From Lachnospiraceae bacterium (GTDB taxonomy: Bacteria > Bacillota > Clostridia > Lachnospirales > Lachnospiraceae), in contig JAFUIR010000011.1 of the NCBI GenBank assembly GCA_017468395.1, positions 186,001 to 250,000 of the forward strand: 64,000 bases of DNA. Reading direction: 5' to 3'. Numbering within the stretch: the first letter of the stretch is position 1; every line of letters begins with the position of its first letter. A program made the translations under genes and the position numbers. The notes beneath the pieces are model-generated. The model searched no databases, was not told the origin of the DNA, and saw only the letters and a list, made by a program, of their open reading frames with translations. Below, piece after piece: positions 1-8,042 of the stretch.

Positions 1-589
1 CGGACAGTTCAGACTGGATGGAATCCCTCCCGCACCCAGAGGAATCCCTCAGATCGAAGTTACTTTCGATATCGATGCAAACGGTATTGTAAACGTATCT
101 GCAAAAGATTTGGGTACAGGTAAAGAGCAGCACATCACTATTACAGCAGGTTCCAGCATGTCTGATGATGAAATCGAAAGAGCAGTAAAAGAAGCGGCTG
201 AATTTGAAGCACAGGATAAGAAACGTAAAGAAGCCGTTGAGACAAGAAATGAAGCAGATTCTTTCGTATTCCAGACTGAAAAGGCATTGAATGAAGTGGG
301 CGATAAAGTAAGCGCAGACGAAAAGGCAGCAGTTCAGGCAGATGTAGATGCACTGAAAGCAATTCTTGAAAGAACCAAAGATCAGGAAATGTCCGACAGT
401 GATTTGGATGAACTGAAAGCCGCAAAAGAAAAACTCATGACCAGCGCACAGGGCGTATTTACAAAGATGTACGAGTCCATGCAGGGCGGCGCAGGAGCAG
501 CAGGTGCTGATATGAGCGGAGCAGCCGGTGCTGAAGCAGGCAGCGCTCCCAACGATGATATTATTGACGGAGACTTCCGCGAGGTATAA
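1..589 (+). CDS. dnaK: Chaperone DnaK (Hsp70), C-terminal part only
   Basis: The reading frame is open from base 2 at the left edge, so the N-terminal ATPase domain lies outside the window. What is visible is the end of the substrate-binding beta-sandwich (a [14 protein letters not shown] stretch followed by [10 protein letters not shown]-like residues), then the helical lid rich in Glu, Lys and Ala, then a Gly/Ala-rich disordered tail that ends in an acidic [11 protein letters not shown]. This is the normal Hsp70 C-terminus. Known role: ATP-dependent folding of cytosolic proteins together with DnaJ and GrpE. dnaJ follows 121 bp downstream with a strong hairpin between them, the usual hrcA-grpE-dnaK-dnaJ order. 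The heat-shock operator, if any, would be upstream and cannot be seen. Confidence 0.97.
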   Translation, partial: GQFRLDGIPPAPRGIPQIEVTFDIDANGIVNVSAKDLGTGKEQHITITAGSSMSDDEIERAVKEAAEFEAQDKKRKEAVETRNEADSFVFQTEKALNEVGDKVSADEKAAVQADVDALKAILERTKDQEMSDSDLDELKAAKEKLMTSAQGVFTKMYESMQGGAGAAGADMSGAAGAEAGSAPNDDIIDGDFREV

Positions 590-600
590 AATTACGAAGA

Positions 601-638
601 GAAATTCTAAGGCACCGGAATAGGTGCCTAAGAATTTC
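601..638 (+). promoter_or_regulatory. Strong hairpin between dnaK and dnaJ
   Basis: Bases 601-616 pair with 623-638 over 16 positions with one mismatch, closing a GGAATA loop. No T-run follows, so it is not a typical intrinsic terminator. It probably separates or stabilises the dnaK and dnaJ parts of one transcript (processing site or weak attenuator); that role is inference. Confidence 0.5.
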
Positions 639-710
639 TGTGTTTCGCCAAGGAAGGATGTCCGGTGACATTCTTCGAGGGTAGTTGATTAGTTTGGAGG
701 AAAAGTATAA

Positions 711-1889
711 ATGGCAGAACAGAAGCGAGACTATTATGAGGTGCTCGGCGTAGATAAAAATGCGGATGAAGCAACTCTCAAAAAAGCATATCGTGCCCTT
801 GCCAAAAAATATCATCCCGATATGAATCCCGGCGATCAGGAAGCGGAGAAAAAATTTAAAGAAGCATCAGAAGCTTATGCGGTGCTCAGTGATCCGGAAA
901 AGAAAAGACAGTATGACCAGTTTGGCCACGCAGCCTTTGACGGCGGAGCCGGTGGCGGAATGGGTGGTTTCGATTTTAGCGGAGCAGACTTTGGTGATAT
1001 ATTCGGAGATCTGTTTGGTGATTTGTTTGGTGGCGGCAGAAGAAGCAGCGCCCGCAACAATGGTCCCATGAAGGGAGCAAACCTTCGCACCAGCGTTAGA
1101 ATTACTTTTGAGGAAGCAGTGTTTGGCTGTGAAAAGGAAATTGATCTGACTGTAAAAGAAAACTGTAAGACCTGTAGCGGAACCGGTGCGAAACCCGGAA
1201 CTCATCCCGAAACTTGCGGAAAGTGCGGTGGTAAAGGTCAGGTAATGTTTACCCAGCAGTCTTTCTTCGGAACAGTTCGTAATGTGCAGGCATGTCCCGA
1301 TTGTCAGGGAAGCGGAAAAATTATCCGTGAGAAATGCGTGGATTGTCATGGAACTGGCTATGTGCCCATGAGAAAGCGTTATGCCGTAGATATTCCGGCA
1401 GGTATTGATAACGGACAGTGCAAGAGATTGCCCGGATTGGGTGAACCCGGTACAAACGGTGGTCCCAGAGGCGATGTTTTGGTGGAAGTTATCGTAGGCA
1501 GACATCCCATTTTCCAGCGTCAGGATTACAATATTTACTCCACAGTGCCCATGTCTTTTGCAGTAGCGGCTCTCGGCGGAGAAGTTGTGATTGATACAGT
1601 AGACGGAAAAGTTATTTATGATGTCAAGGCCGGCACACAGACCGACACAAAAGTGCGCCTGAAAGGAAAGGGCGTTCCGACACTCCGTAATAAAGAAATC
1701 CGCGGTGACCACTATGTAACATTGGTGGTACAGGTGCCGGATAGATTGTCTCACGAAGCAAAGGAACTTTTGAGAAAGTTCGACGAAGCCAATGATGACA
1801 GTTTGAACGCTGCAAAGAGTGTATCCGGTCTGGATAAGGGTAATAACGAAAAAGACGGAAAAGATAAAAAGAAAAAATTCTGGAAATAA
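711..1889 (+). CDS. dnaJ: Chaperone protein DnaJ (Hsp40)
   Basis: This 392-residue class I J-protein stimulates the DnaK ATPase and delivers unfolded clients. The J domain carries HPD at residues 35-37. A Gly/Phe-rich linker follows ([17 protein letters not shown]). The zinc-binding region has four CxxCxGxG repeats ([32 protein letters not shown]), then the C-terminal client-binding domains. All family hallmarks are intact. The start is supported by GGAGG at 697-701 ahead of ATG. The C-terminus is a Lys/Asp-rich tail ending in KKKKFWK. It follows dnaK and ends at a clear terminator, so it is the last gene of the operon. Confidence 0.98.
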   Translation: MAEQKRDYYEVLGVDKNADEATLKKAYRALAKKYHPDMNPGDQEAEKKFKEASEAYAVLSDPEKKRQYDQFGHAAFDGGAGGGMGGFDFSGADFGDIFGDLFGDLFGGGRRSSARNNGPMKGANLRTSVRITFEEAVFGCEKEIDLTVKENCKTCSGTGAKPGTHPETCGKCGGKGQVMFTQQSFFGTVRNVQACPDCQGSGKIIREKCVDCHGTGYVPMRKRYAVDIPAGIDNGQCKRLPGLGEPGTNGGPRGDVLVEVIVGRHPIFQRQDYNIYSTVPMSFAVAALGGEVVIDTVDGKVIYDVKAGTQTDTKVRLKGKGVPTLRNKEIRGDHYVTLVVQVPDRLSHEAKELLRKFDEANDDSLNAAKSVSGLDKGNNEKDGKDKKKKFWK

Positions 1890-1921
1890 AAAATTTTTTG
1901 GGGTTAATAATTCCCGGTAAA

Positions 1922-1956
1922 AAAGGAACACGGTTTGTATCGTGTTCCTTTCTTTT
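1922..1956 (+). terminator. Intrinsic terminator after dnaJ
   Basis: An 11-bp perfect stem (1922-1932 with 1941-1951) closes an 8-base loop and is followed by CTTTT. The flanking A-run on the left would also let it work in the opposite direction. Confidence 0.85.
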
Positions 1957-1959
1957 GCA

Positions 1960-2183
1960 AGGATTGTTAAAATTTGTGCATGGTAAAGAGATAAATGTTC
2001 CATGCCAAAAAGATGAAGGAGCCATTGCAGCCCTTGTCTGCCCACAGATTCAAATTGATACGCATTTTGCAAGGCGATATCTGTGTCCACGCCAAAACGC
2101 TGGGAAAACAAAATAGAACCGTGAGTTAGGAAGGTCATACCGGCAATCAGGACAATAGTCCACCGGAGCAGGCATGTTTAGGG
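1960..2183 (-). pseudogene. Possible decayed fragment of a membrane-protein gene (dnaJ-sortase gap)
   Basis: The 425-base gap between dnaJ and the sortase gene holds no intact gene. On the - strand, about 70 codons read as protein-like sequence: a hydrophobic stretch (LLRWTIVLIAGMTFLTHG) followed by an FGVDTDI segment and a GRQGLQWLLHLFGM segment, then the frame runs into the dnaJ terminator and becomes antisense of dnaJ. A TAA stop in the same frame lies just upstream. The pattern recalls the N-terminus of polytopic glycosyl/glucosyl-transferase-like membrane proteins, but that resemblance is weak. I read it as a possible gene remnant, not a functional gene. Confidence 0.25.
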
Positions 2184-2205
2184 ACAGTTTACCACCATTT
2201 AATTA

Positions 2206-2250
2206 CATTTTCAATAAAAGGAGCAGTCTTTTATTGAAAATGCTTTTCTT
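2206..2250 (+). terminator. Perfect 15-bp inverted repeat with T-rich flank
   Basis: Bases 2206-2220 and 2228-2242 are perfectly complementary around a 7-base loop and are followed by CTTTTCTTTC. It could terminate any transcript entering the sortase region from the left. It sits just upstream of a good promoter, which fits an insulator-type terminator. Confidence 0.5.
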
Positions 2251-2254
2251 TCAA

Positions 2255-2283
2255 TTGACACTGTAATCTTTAACGACTAAAAT
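2255..2283 (+). promoter_or_regulatory. Sigma-A type promoter for the sortase gene
   Basis: TTGACA (2255-2260) is followed after 17 bases by TAAAAT (2278-2283), with a second TATAAT-like sequence overlapping at 2283-2288. The transcript would start about 30 bases before the sortase start codon. Confidence 0.6.
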
Positions 2284-2320
2284 ATAATAGATTTATTGTG
2301 TCGCATGAAAGGAAATGGAT

Positions 2321-3235
2321 ATGAGTAAGAAAAAAGTTTTGTCTTTTGTTATGCTTATGGCGGCTATTTGCGTGGTTGCTACCGGTTGTGTGATGTTCGG
2401 CGGTTCCTCGGAAGGAGATGAAGTGCTTAGTCCCGATGAGATTGTTCAGTACATGCCTTCTACAGATATGCAGCAGGATGGGACAAGTGTGTCCCCGGAG
2501 AGCGCAGAAAGTGAACCACAACAATCCGAAGTGGCAGAATCCGAACCCGTAGAATCGCAGCCCCAAGATACATCATCTGCAGAGTCCACCGATAAAGCGG
2601 AAGAAAGCAAAGAACCTGAGGTGGTTTTGGTGGAGAATCCCTATGCGGATTACTTTAAACAGAACGGTGATATGGTAGCATGGCTTTCCATTCCCGGTAT
2701 GGTAATTGATTATCCCGTTATGCAGACCCCGGAAAATGAAGAGTATTACTTGAGAAAAGATTTTTATGGTAAAAAAAGCAACGGCGGATGTTTGATTTTG
2801 GACACAGACAGCAGCATCGACCCTATCGGTACCAATCTGATGATTCATGGTCACAACATGAAAGCAAAAACTATGTTTGGAACTTTGATGGAGTATAAAG
2901 ATAAGAATTTTTATGAGGAACATAAATACATTACCCTTACCACGAAAGAAGTTCAGAAAAACTACGAGGTTATGGCTGTATTTTATTCACAGGTATATAA
3001 AAAATCCGATAAAGTATTTAAGTTTTATAAATTTTTCCAGGCAGATACAGAGGAAGAATTTAATGACTTTTACGACAACGTTATGGACCTGGCAGTTTAT
3101 GACACGGGTGTCACTGCTGAGTTTGGGGACAACCTCCTGACCTTGGTTACTTGTGCCTACCATGTTGACAACGGACGTTTTGTTGTGGTCGCAAAAGAGA
3201 TTGAAGACGGCGACAGATATTTGCCGATAGAATAA
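2321..3235 (+). CDS. srtB: Class B sortase, lipoprotein-like N-terminus
   Basis: This cysteine transpeptidase of about 304 residues would act outside the membrane and attach surface proteins to the wall or to each other. Catalytic residues are visible: His178 in IHGHNM, Cys278 in TLVTC and Arg286 in GRFVV; the order and the NPYADYFKQN..MVAWLSIPG..IDYPVMQ segment are typical of class B. The N-terminus is a hydrophobic leader ending in ATGC, which looks like a lipobox, followed by about 80 Ser/Glu/Pro-rich residues that act as a spacer. An ATG six bases earlier (2315) is possible, but AAAGGA at 2308-2313 is correctly spaced only for 2321. No sorted substrate gene is adjacent, so it is probably a housekeeping sortase. 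Confidence 0.88.
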   Translation: MSKKKVLSFVMLMAAICVVATGCVMFGGSSEGDEVLSPDEIVQYMPSTDMQQDGTSVSPESAESEPQQSEVAESEPVESQPQDTSSAESTDKAEESKEPEVVLVENPYADYFKQNGDMVAWLSIPGMVIDYPVMQTPENEEYYLRKDFYGKKSNGGCLILDTDSSIDPIGTNLMIHGHNMKAKTMFGTLMEYKDKNFYEEHKYITLTTKEVQKNYEVMAVFYSQVYKKSDKVFKFYKFFQADTEEEFNDFYDNVMDLAVYDTGVTAEFGDNLLTLVTCAYHVDNGRFVVVAKEIEDGDRYLPIE

Positions 3236-3296
3236 AAATGGTGGCAGCGCCTTGGAGGGGAGCGAACTACCAAATAATGATAGCGAGGAAATAAGC

Positions 3297-4283
3297 ATGA
3301 AATGGGTAAAATTTAGAATAAAAACATTGACAGAGGCAGAAGATATTATTATCAGTACCCTTTATGATATTGGTCTGGAGGGCGCTCAGATTGAAGATAA
3401 AGTTCCTCTGACAGCGTGGGAAAAAGAGCAGATGTTTGTGGATATTTTGCCGGACGGACCGGAAGATGACGGTATCGCCTACTTAAGCTTTTTTGTGGAG
3501 AAAAAGGAAGACGGAAGCTTGGAAGTGAACGGCGAAACTACGGACGAAGAGCAGATTTTGGCGGCGGTGACGGCACAATTGGAAGACCTGCGTCAGTGGA
3601 TGGATATTGGCGAAGGAACTGTTACCGTGGACGAAACAGAGGATATTGACTGGATTAACAATTGGAAACAGTATTTTCATCAGTTTTATATAGATGACAT
3701 CCTTGTCATTCCTTCTTGGGAAAATGTGAAAGTAGAAGATCAGGACAAAATGGTGCTTCATATTGACCCCGGCACAGCCTTCGGTACAGGGATGCATGAG
3801 ACTACACAACTTTGTATCAGACAGTTGCGTAAATATATAAACAAAGATACCGTGCTTTTGGACGTGGGAACGGGAAGCGGTATTTTAGGCATACTTTCCC
3901 TTATGTTCGGTGCCCAAAAGGTAGTGGGAACGGATCTTGACCCTTGTGCAGTTCCTGCAGTGGCAGAAAATATAGAAGCAAACGGTGTTGATGCAAGTGC
4001 TTTTACAATGATGATAGGAAATATTATTACCGAAAAAGAAGTGCAGGATCAGGTGGGCTACGATTGTTACGATATTGTAGTGGCAAATATTCTGGCAGAT
4101 GTGCTGGTGCCCCTGACCCCCGTTATTGTGAATCAAATGAAAAAAGGCGGTATTTACATTACTTCCGGTATCATCGATGACAAAGAAGAAACAGTGGTAA
4201 ATGCCGTGAAAGCAGCAGGATTGGAAGTTCTGGAAGTAACTTATCAGGGCGAGTGGGTAAGCGTAACCGCCCGCAAGAATTAG
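3297..4283 (+). CDS. prmA: Ribosomal protein L11 methyltransferase PrmA
   Basis: A 328-residue SAM-dependent enzyme that trimethylates ribosomal protein L11. The N-terminal substrate-recognition domain begins MKWVKFRIKTLTEAEDII; the linker carries DPGTAFGTGMHETT near residue 157; the SAM motif is LLDVGTGSGILGI; the catalytic-domain motif is VVANILADVL. An upstream in-frame ATG at 3252 would add 15 poorly conserved residues; GAGGAA at 3285-3290 and homologous start position favour 3297. The 3' end precedes the rsmE start by about 60 bases, and the two genes are commonly linked in Firmicutes. Confidence 0.96.
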   Translation: MKWVKFRIKTLTEAEDIIISTLYDIGLEGAQIEDKVPLTAWEKEQMFVDILPDGPEDDGIAYLSFFVEKKEDGSLEVNGETTDEEQILAAVTAQLEDLRQWMDIGEGTVTVDETEDIDWINNWKQYFHQFYIDDILVIPSWENVKVEDQDKMVLHIDPGTAFGTGMHETTQLCIRQLRKYINKDTVLLDVGTGSGILGILSLMFGAQKVVGTDLDPCAVPAVAENIEANGVDASAFTMMIGNIITEKEVQDQVGYDCYDIVVANILADVLVPLTPVIVNQMKKGGIYITSGIIDDKEETVVNAVKAAGLEVLEVTYQGEWVSVTARKN

Positions 4284-4342
4284 AAAACACAGATGCAGTA
4301 GTGTTAAGGCAGGCAAACTGCGCAGAAAGGCTGGTATCTTCG

Positions 4343-5086
4343 GTGTATCAATTTTTTGTGGAACCTGAGCAAATTCAGGGTAAAAATATTTACATTACGG
4401 GCAGTGATGTGAATCATATAAAAAATGTGCTTCGCATGAAAGTGGGCGAGGAAATTGCAGTGAGCAATGGTCAGGACGGGAAAGAATACCGCTGTGGCAT
4501 TGTCAGTCTGGACGAAACAGAAGTTTGCTGCGAACTTCGCTTTGTAAAGGAAGATGGGCTGGAACTGCCGGTGCGGGTGCACTTGTTTCAAGGGTTGCCT
4601 AAGGCGGATAAGATGGAACTGATTATCCAAAAAATGGTAGAACTTGGCGTTTATGAGATTATTCCTGTGGCCACAAAAAGATGTGTTGTAAAACTGGATG
4701 ATAAAAAAGCGGCGTCCAGAAAACAGCGCTGGCAGGGAATTGCGGAGGCTGCGGCAAAGCAGAGTAAAAGACGTATCATTCCCGAAGTTTCGGATGTGAT
4801 GACTTTTGGAGATGCTTTGCAGTATGCGGACAAAATGGATATGAAATTGATTCCCTATGAATTGGCAGAGGGAATGGAAAAGACAAGAGAACTTATGGAA
4901 AACATAGAGCCTGGCTGGGATATTGCGGTTTTCATAGGACCGGAAGGCGGGTTTGAGGAAAGTGAAGTAGAAAAGGCCATGTCAAAGGGGATGGAAGCCG
5001 TCACACTTGGCAAGCGGATTTTGCGTACGGAAACCGCCGGTATGACAGTGATGTCATGGATTATGTATCAAATGGAGGATAGATAG
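4343..5086 (+). CDS. rsmE: 16S rRNA m3U1498 methyltransferase RsmE
   Basis: About 247 residues of the SPOUT superfamily. It methylates N3 of U1498 in 16S rRNA. The N-terminal PUA-like domain starts VYQFFVEPEQIQGKNIYITG with the HIKNVLRMKVGE motif; the C-terminal knot has KADKMELIIQKMVELG, IGPEGGFEESE and LGKRILRTETAG, the SAM-binding signature. A longer frame starts at 4253 inside prmA, but homologues start at the YQFFVE segment, so the GTG at 4343 is taken, with AGAAAGG at 4324-4330 as ribosome-binding site. This makes rsmE a GTG-start gene co-transcribed with prmA. Confidence 0.94.
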   Translation: MYQFFVEPEQIQGKNIYITGSDVNHIKNVLRMKVGEEIAVSNGQDGKEYRCGIVSLDETEVCCELRFVKEDGLELPVRVHLFQGLPKADKMELIIQKMVELGVYEIIPVATKRCVVKLDDKKAASRKQRWQGIAEAAAKQSKRRIIPEVSDVMTFGDALQYADKMDMKLIPYELAEGMEKTRELMENIEPGWDIAVFIGPEGGFEESEVEKAMSKGMEAVTLGKRILRTETAGMTVMSWIMYQMEDR

Positions 5087-5178
5087 GACTATTTTTTTAG
5101 CAACTCTCTATATGACACATTGGCACAAAATATGCATAAAATATTTATAGATAATGACAAGGAAGTGAAGGTAAGATA

Positions 5179-6333
5179 ATGGAAGTGTATTTAGACAACT
5201 CTGCGACAACCAGAGTATTTCCACAAGTGGCTCAAAGCATGGTGGAAATTATGTGTGAACATTACGGAAACCCTTCCAGCATGCACCACAAAGGTGTGGA
5301 AAGTGAGCAGTATATCCGTTATGCGAAAGAAACCCTGGCCAAATTGCTGAAAGTAAATGAAAAAGAAATTTATTTTACTTCCGGAGGCACCGAGTCAGAC
5401 AATCTGGCAATTATCGGTTGCGCCATGGCAAACCACCGCGCAGGAAAACATTTGATTACCACGGTAATTGAGCATCCGGCGGTGTTGCAGACTTTTGCCT
5501 ATCTGGAAAAGCAAGGTTTTCAGGTAACTTATCTTGGTGTGGACGAGACGGGCAGAATCCGTATTGAAGATTTGAAAAGAGCCATCCGCCCCGGCACCAT
5601 TTTAGTGTCTATCATGCACACGAACAATGAAATCGGTTCTCTTCAGCCTATCGCCGAAGCAGGAGCGCTTATAAAGAGGATGAACCCCAATATTTTATTC
5701 CACGTGGATGCCGTACAGGGGTTTGGTAAGTTCCGTATTTATCCTAAAAAGATGAATATTGACTTGTTATCCGTAAGCAGTCATAAGATTCATGGTCCCA
5801 AAGGTGTGGGATTTTTGTATGTAGGTGAGCGCGTGAAAATCCATCCCATAGTGTTCGGCGGCGGGCAGCAAAAGGGTATGCGCTCCGGCACGGAAAATGT
5901 TCCGGGAATTGCGGGAATGGCAAGAGCGGCTGATTTAATGTATGCAAAACTGGAAGAAGATGTTGAACGGCTTTTTACACTCAAGGCAAGATTTATAAAA
6001 GGTTTGGAATCTTTGGAAAATGTGAAGGTAAATGGACTTTGCGGAAAGGATAGTGCCCCTCATATTGTTAGTGTGTCGGTACGCGGTATCCGCAGTGAGG
6101 TGCTGCTTCACGCATTGGAAGACAGAGGCATTTATGTTTCTGCCGGAAGCGCCTGTGCCTCCAATAAGCCTCAGATTTCGGCTACGCTGAAGGCTATCGG
6201 TGTGGAAAAAGATTTGTTGGATTCCACCATCCGCTTCAGTATGTCGGTGTTTACCACAGAAGAAGAAATCGATTATACTTTGAAGGCGCTGTATGATTTG
6301 GTTCCCATGCTTCGTAAATATACAAGAAAATAA
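5179..6333 (+). CDS. Cysteine desulfurase (NifS/IscS family)
   Basis: A 384-residue PLP enzyme that moves sulfur from cysteine onto its own active-site Cys as persulfide, leaving alanine. The PLP lysine is Lys203 in SSHKIHGPKG and the catalytic cysteine is Cys326 in SAGSACASNKP. The N-terminus MEVYLDNSATT is typical. It lies 14 bases before thiI, so its most likely sulfur acceptor is ThiI (the NifZ-ThiI arrangement of Bacillus) and not a general Fe-S scaffold: no iscU or sufU is adjacent. GGAAGTGAAGG precedes the ATG. Confidence 0.94.
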   Translation: MEVYLDNSATTRVFPQVAQSMVEIMCEHYGNPSSMHHKGVESEQYIRYAKETLAKLLKVNEKEIYFTSGGTESDNLAIIGCAMANHRAGKHLITTVIEHPAVLQTFAYLEKQGFQVTYLGVDETGRIRIEDLKRAIRPGTILVSIMHTNNEIGSLQPIAEAGALIKRMNPNILFHVDAVQGFGKFRIYPKKMNIDLLSVSSHKIHGPKGVGFLYVGERVKIHPIVFGGGQQKGMRSGTENVPGIAGMARAADLMYAKLEEDVERLFTLKARFIKGLESLENVKVNGLCGKDSAPHIVSVSVRGIRSEVLLHALEDRGIYVSAGSACASNKPQISATLKAIGVEKDLLDSTIRFSMSVFTTEEEIDYTLKALYDLVPMLRKYTRK

Positions 6334-6347
6334 GAAAGAGGAAGTTT

Positions 6348-7529
6348 ATGTTTAAATCATTTTTGATAAAGTATGCCGAAATCGGCTTAAAAGGTAAGAA
6401 CAGATATTTGTTTGAGGATGCTCTGGTGCAGCAGATTAAGTACGCACTGAAAAAATGTGACGGGGAATTCGCACTCCGTAAAACATCCGGACGCATTTAT
6501 GTGGATGCTCAGACGGACTTCGATTTTGATGAAGTGGTGGAAAGCCTGAAGAAAGTGTTTGGTATTTCCGGTATTTGTCCCGTTGTCCAGATGGAAGATG
6601 AGGGCTTTGAGAAACTTTGTGAGGACGTAATCAAATACATTGATGAAGTTTATCCTGACAAAAATAAGACCTTTAAAGTAATGGCAAGACGTGCAAGGAA
6701 AAATTATCCCTTAGATTCTATGGAAATCAATGCAAAAATGGGCGGTGCCATTTTAAATGCCTTTTCTGAAATGAGCGTTGATGTGCACAACCCGGACATT
6801 ATGCTTAACATTGAAATCCGTGAAAAGATTTATGTATATTCTGAAATTATTCCGGGACCGGGAGGTATGCCGGTGGGTACAGGCGGCAAAGCAATGCTGC
6901 TGTTATCCGGCGGTATTGACTCTCCGGTGGCCGGTTATATGATAGCAAAACGTGGTGTTAAAATTGATGCGGTGTATTTCCATGCGCCGCCATACACCAG
7001 CGAGAGAGCAAAACAGAAGGTAGTTGATTTGGCGAAAATTGTGTCCCGCTATACAGGACCCATTTATTTGCATGTCATCAATTTTACAGACATTCAGATG
7101 TATATTTATGAAAAATGTCCTCATGATGAGTTAACAATCATTATGCGCCGCTATATGATGAAAATAGCCCAGCAGATTGCGAATGAAACAGAGTGTTTGG
7201 GACTTGTAACAGGAGAAAGTATCGGACAGGTTGCCTCCCAGACCATGCAGTCCCTGATAGCCACAAACGATGTATGTGACCTTCCGGTTTACAGACCTTT
7301 GATTGCCTTTGATAAGCAGGACATTGTGGAGATTTCCGAGAAAATCGGAACTTACGAGACATCCATTTTGCCTTACGAAGACTGTTGTACCATTTTTGTG
7401 GCAAAACACCCTGTGACCAAACCGAATCTGAATGTGATTCGCAGACATGAAGAAAATCTGGCGGAAAATATAGACGAACTGGTTAAGACAGCACTTGAGA
7501 CGAAAGAATTGATTATTGCAACAGAATAG
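6348..7529 (+). CDS. thiI: tRNA 4-thiouridine synthetase ThiI
   Basis: A 393-residue enzyme with an N-terminal ferredoxin-like plus THUMP region for tRNA binding and a PP-loop ATPase domain with SGGIDS starting at Ser187. It adenylates U8 of tRNA and inserts sulfur. The protein stops after the PP-loop domain, so there is no C-terminal rhodanese domain; this is the short Bacillus-type ThiI, which receives sulfur directly from a dedicated desulfurase, matching the gene just upstream. A role in thiazole synthesis is unlikely without the rhodanese domain. GAGGAAG precedes the start. Confidence 0.96.
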   Translation: MFKSFLIKYAEIGLKGKNRYLFEDALVQQIKYALKKCDGEFALRKTSGRIYVDAQTDFDFDEVVESLKKVFGISGICPVVQMEDEGFEKLCEDVIKYIDEVYPDKNKTFKVMARRARKNYPLDSMEINAKMGGAILNAFSEMSVDVHNPDIMLNIEIREKIYVYSEIIPGPGGMPVGTGGKAMLLLSGGIDSPVAGYMIAKRGVKIDAVYFHAPPYTSERAKQKVVDLAKIVSRYTGPIYLHVINFTDIQMYIYEKCPHDELTIIMRRYMMKIAQQIANETECLGLVTGESIGQVASQTMQSLIATNDVCDLPVYRPLIAFDKQDIVEISEKIGTYETSILPYEDCCTIFVAKHPVTKPNLNVIRRHEENLAENIDELVKTALETKELIIATE

Positions 7530-7542
7530 AAAATGGTTAACG

Positions 7543-7616
7543 GGTGGACAAATGAAATCTTTTGCCGACACGCTTCCGCTTCGTGAAAAACGTCGCGACA
7601 GATTTATTTGTCCACC
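7543..7616. repeat. Long imperfect hairpin element downstream of thiI
   Basis: Bases 7543-7553 (GGTGGACAAAT) pair perfectly with 7606-7616, and 7555-7560 pair with 7600-7605 with one bulged base, giving a 17-bp outer stem. The 39-base interior can fold further (CGAC at 7566-7569 with GTCG at 7592-7595). A second small hairpin occupies 7646-7665. No T-run follows, so it is not an obvious terminator on the + strand. It has the look of a small palindromic intergenic element. Confidence 0.5.
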
Positions 7617-7673
7617 TCGTCAGTACATTTACTTCCGTTCATGGAGACGGGCCGCTTGCCTCGTCGATATAAC

Positions 7674-7695
7674 AAAAAAATGCCGCTTGCGGCGA
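7674..7695 (-). terminator. Intrinsic terminator for the HPr-like gene
   Basis: Read on the - strand, GCCGC-AA-GCGGC (7682-7693) is followed by ATTTTTTT. It lies 18 bases beyond the stop of the - strand gene. Confidence 0.8.
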
Positions 7696-7710
7696 CATTT
7701 TATGTAAGTC

Positions 7711-7941
7711 TTAGATTAAGTACGGTTTCAGAATATCCAGTACTGCGTCTAAATTTTCTTCAGCATGAATGTTCAAATCAATAGGTTTGGACAAGTCCAG
7801 ACTGAAAATACCCATGATAGATTTTGCATCGATTACGTATCTTCCGGATACAAGGTCGAAGTCATAATCAAACTTGGTAATATCATTAACAAATGATTTT
7901 ACTTTGTCAATGGAGTTTAAAGAGATTGTAACTGTTTTCAT
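7711..7941 (-). CDS. HPr-family-like protein lacking the active-site histidine
   Basis: 76 residues with the length and layout of HPr. The segment RYVIDAKSIMGIFSLDLSKPI matches the part of HPr that surrounds regulatory Ser46 (here Ser41 in AKSIMG), and the C-terminus DAVLDILKPYL fits the last HPr helix. The N-terminal GLHARP motif with the phosphorylated His15 is absent; the equivalent stretch reads SLNSIDKVKSF. It therefore cannot be a PTS phosphocarrier by the normal route. A role as a Crh-like regulator or as an unrelated binding protein is inference. AAGGAGG is correctly placed upstream, and it is transcribed divergently from mtaB. A genuine HPr is at 62738. Confidence 0.8.
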   Translation of the reverse strand: MKTVTISLNSIDKVKSFVNDITKFDYDFDLVSGRYVIDAKSIMGIFSLDLSKPIDLNIHAEENLDAVLDILKPYLI

Positions 7942-7980
7942 TGAAAATTACCTCCTTGAATTTTTCATACCTTCTTTCTC

Positions 7981-8009
7981 ATCTTAATGGGTTAAGGCAT
8001 AAAAGTCAA
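7981..8009 (-). promoter_or_regulatory. Sigma-A type promoter for the HPr-like gene
   Basis: On the - strand TTGACT (8004-8009) is followed after 17 bases by TAAGAT (7981-7986), about 40 bases before the start codon. It overlaps the region that must also hold the divergent mtaB promoter. Confidence 0.5.
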
Positions 8010-8042
8010 TGATAAAACAATACAAAAATCGAAAGGAATAAT

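Noticed and set aside
867-2138. A 423-codon antisense open frame across dnaJ.
   Set aside because: It mirrors the codon pattern of dnaJ, which has every family motif. Only the part outside dnaJ (1960-2138) looks protein-like, and it is reported as a possible remnant.
5112-5148. Promoter in front of the cysteine desulfurase gene.
   Set aside because: Several partial -35 and -10 matches overlap with no acceptable spacing, so no single promoter can be defended.
7516-7707. A 63-codon frame after thiI.
   Set aside because: It runs through the hairpin cluster, is rich in Arg and Trp in an improbable pattern and has no ribosome-binding site.
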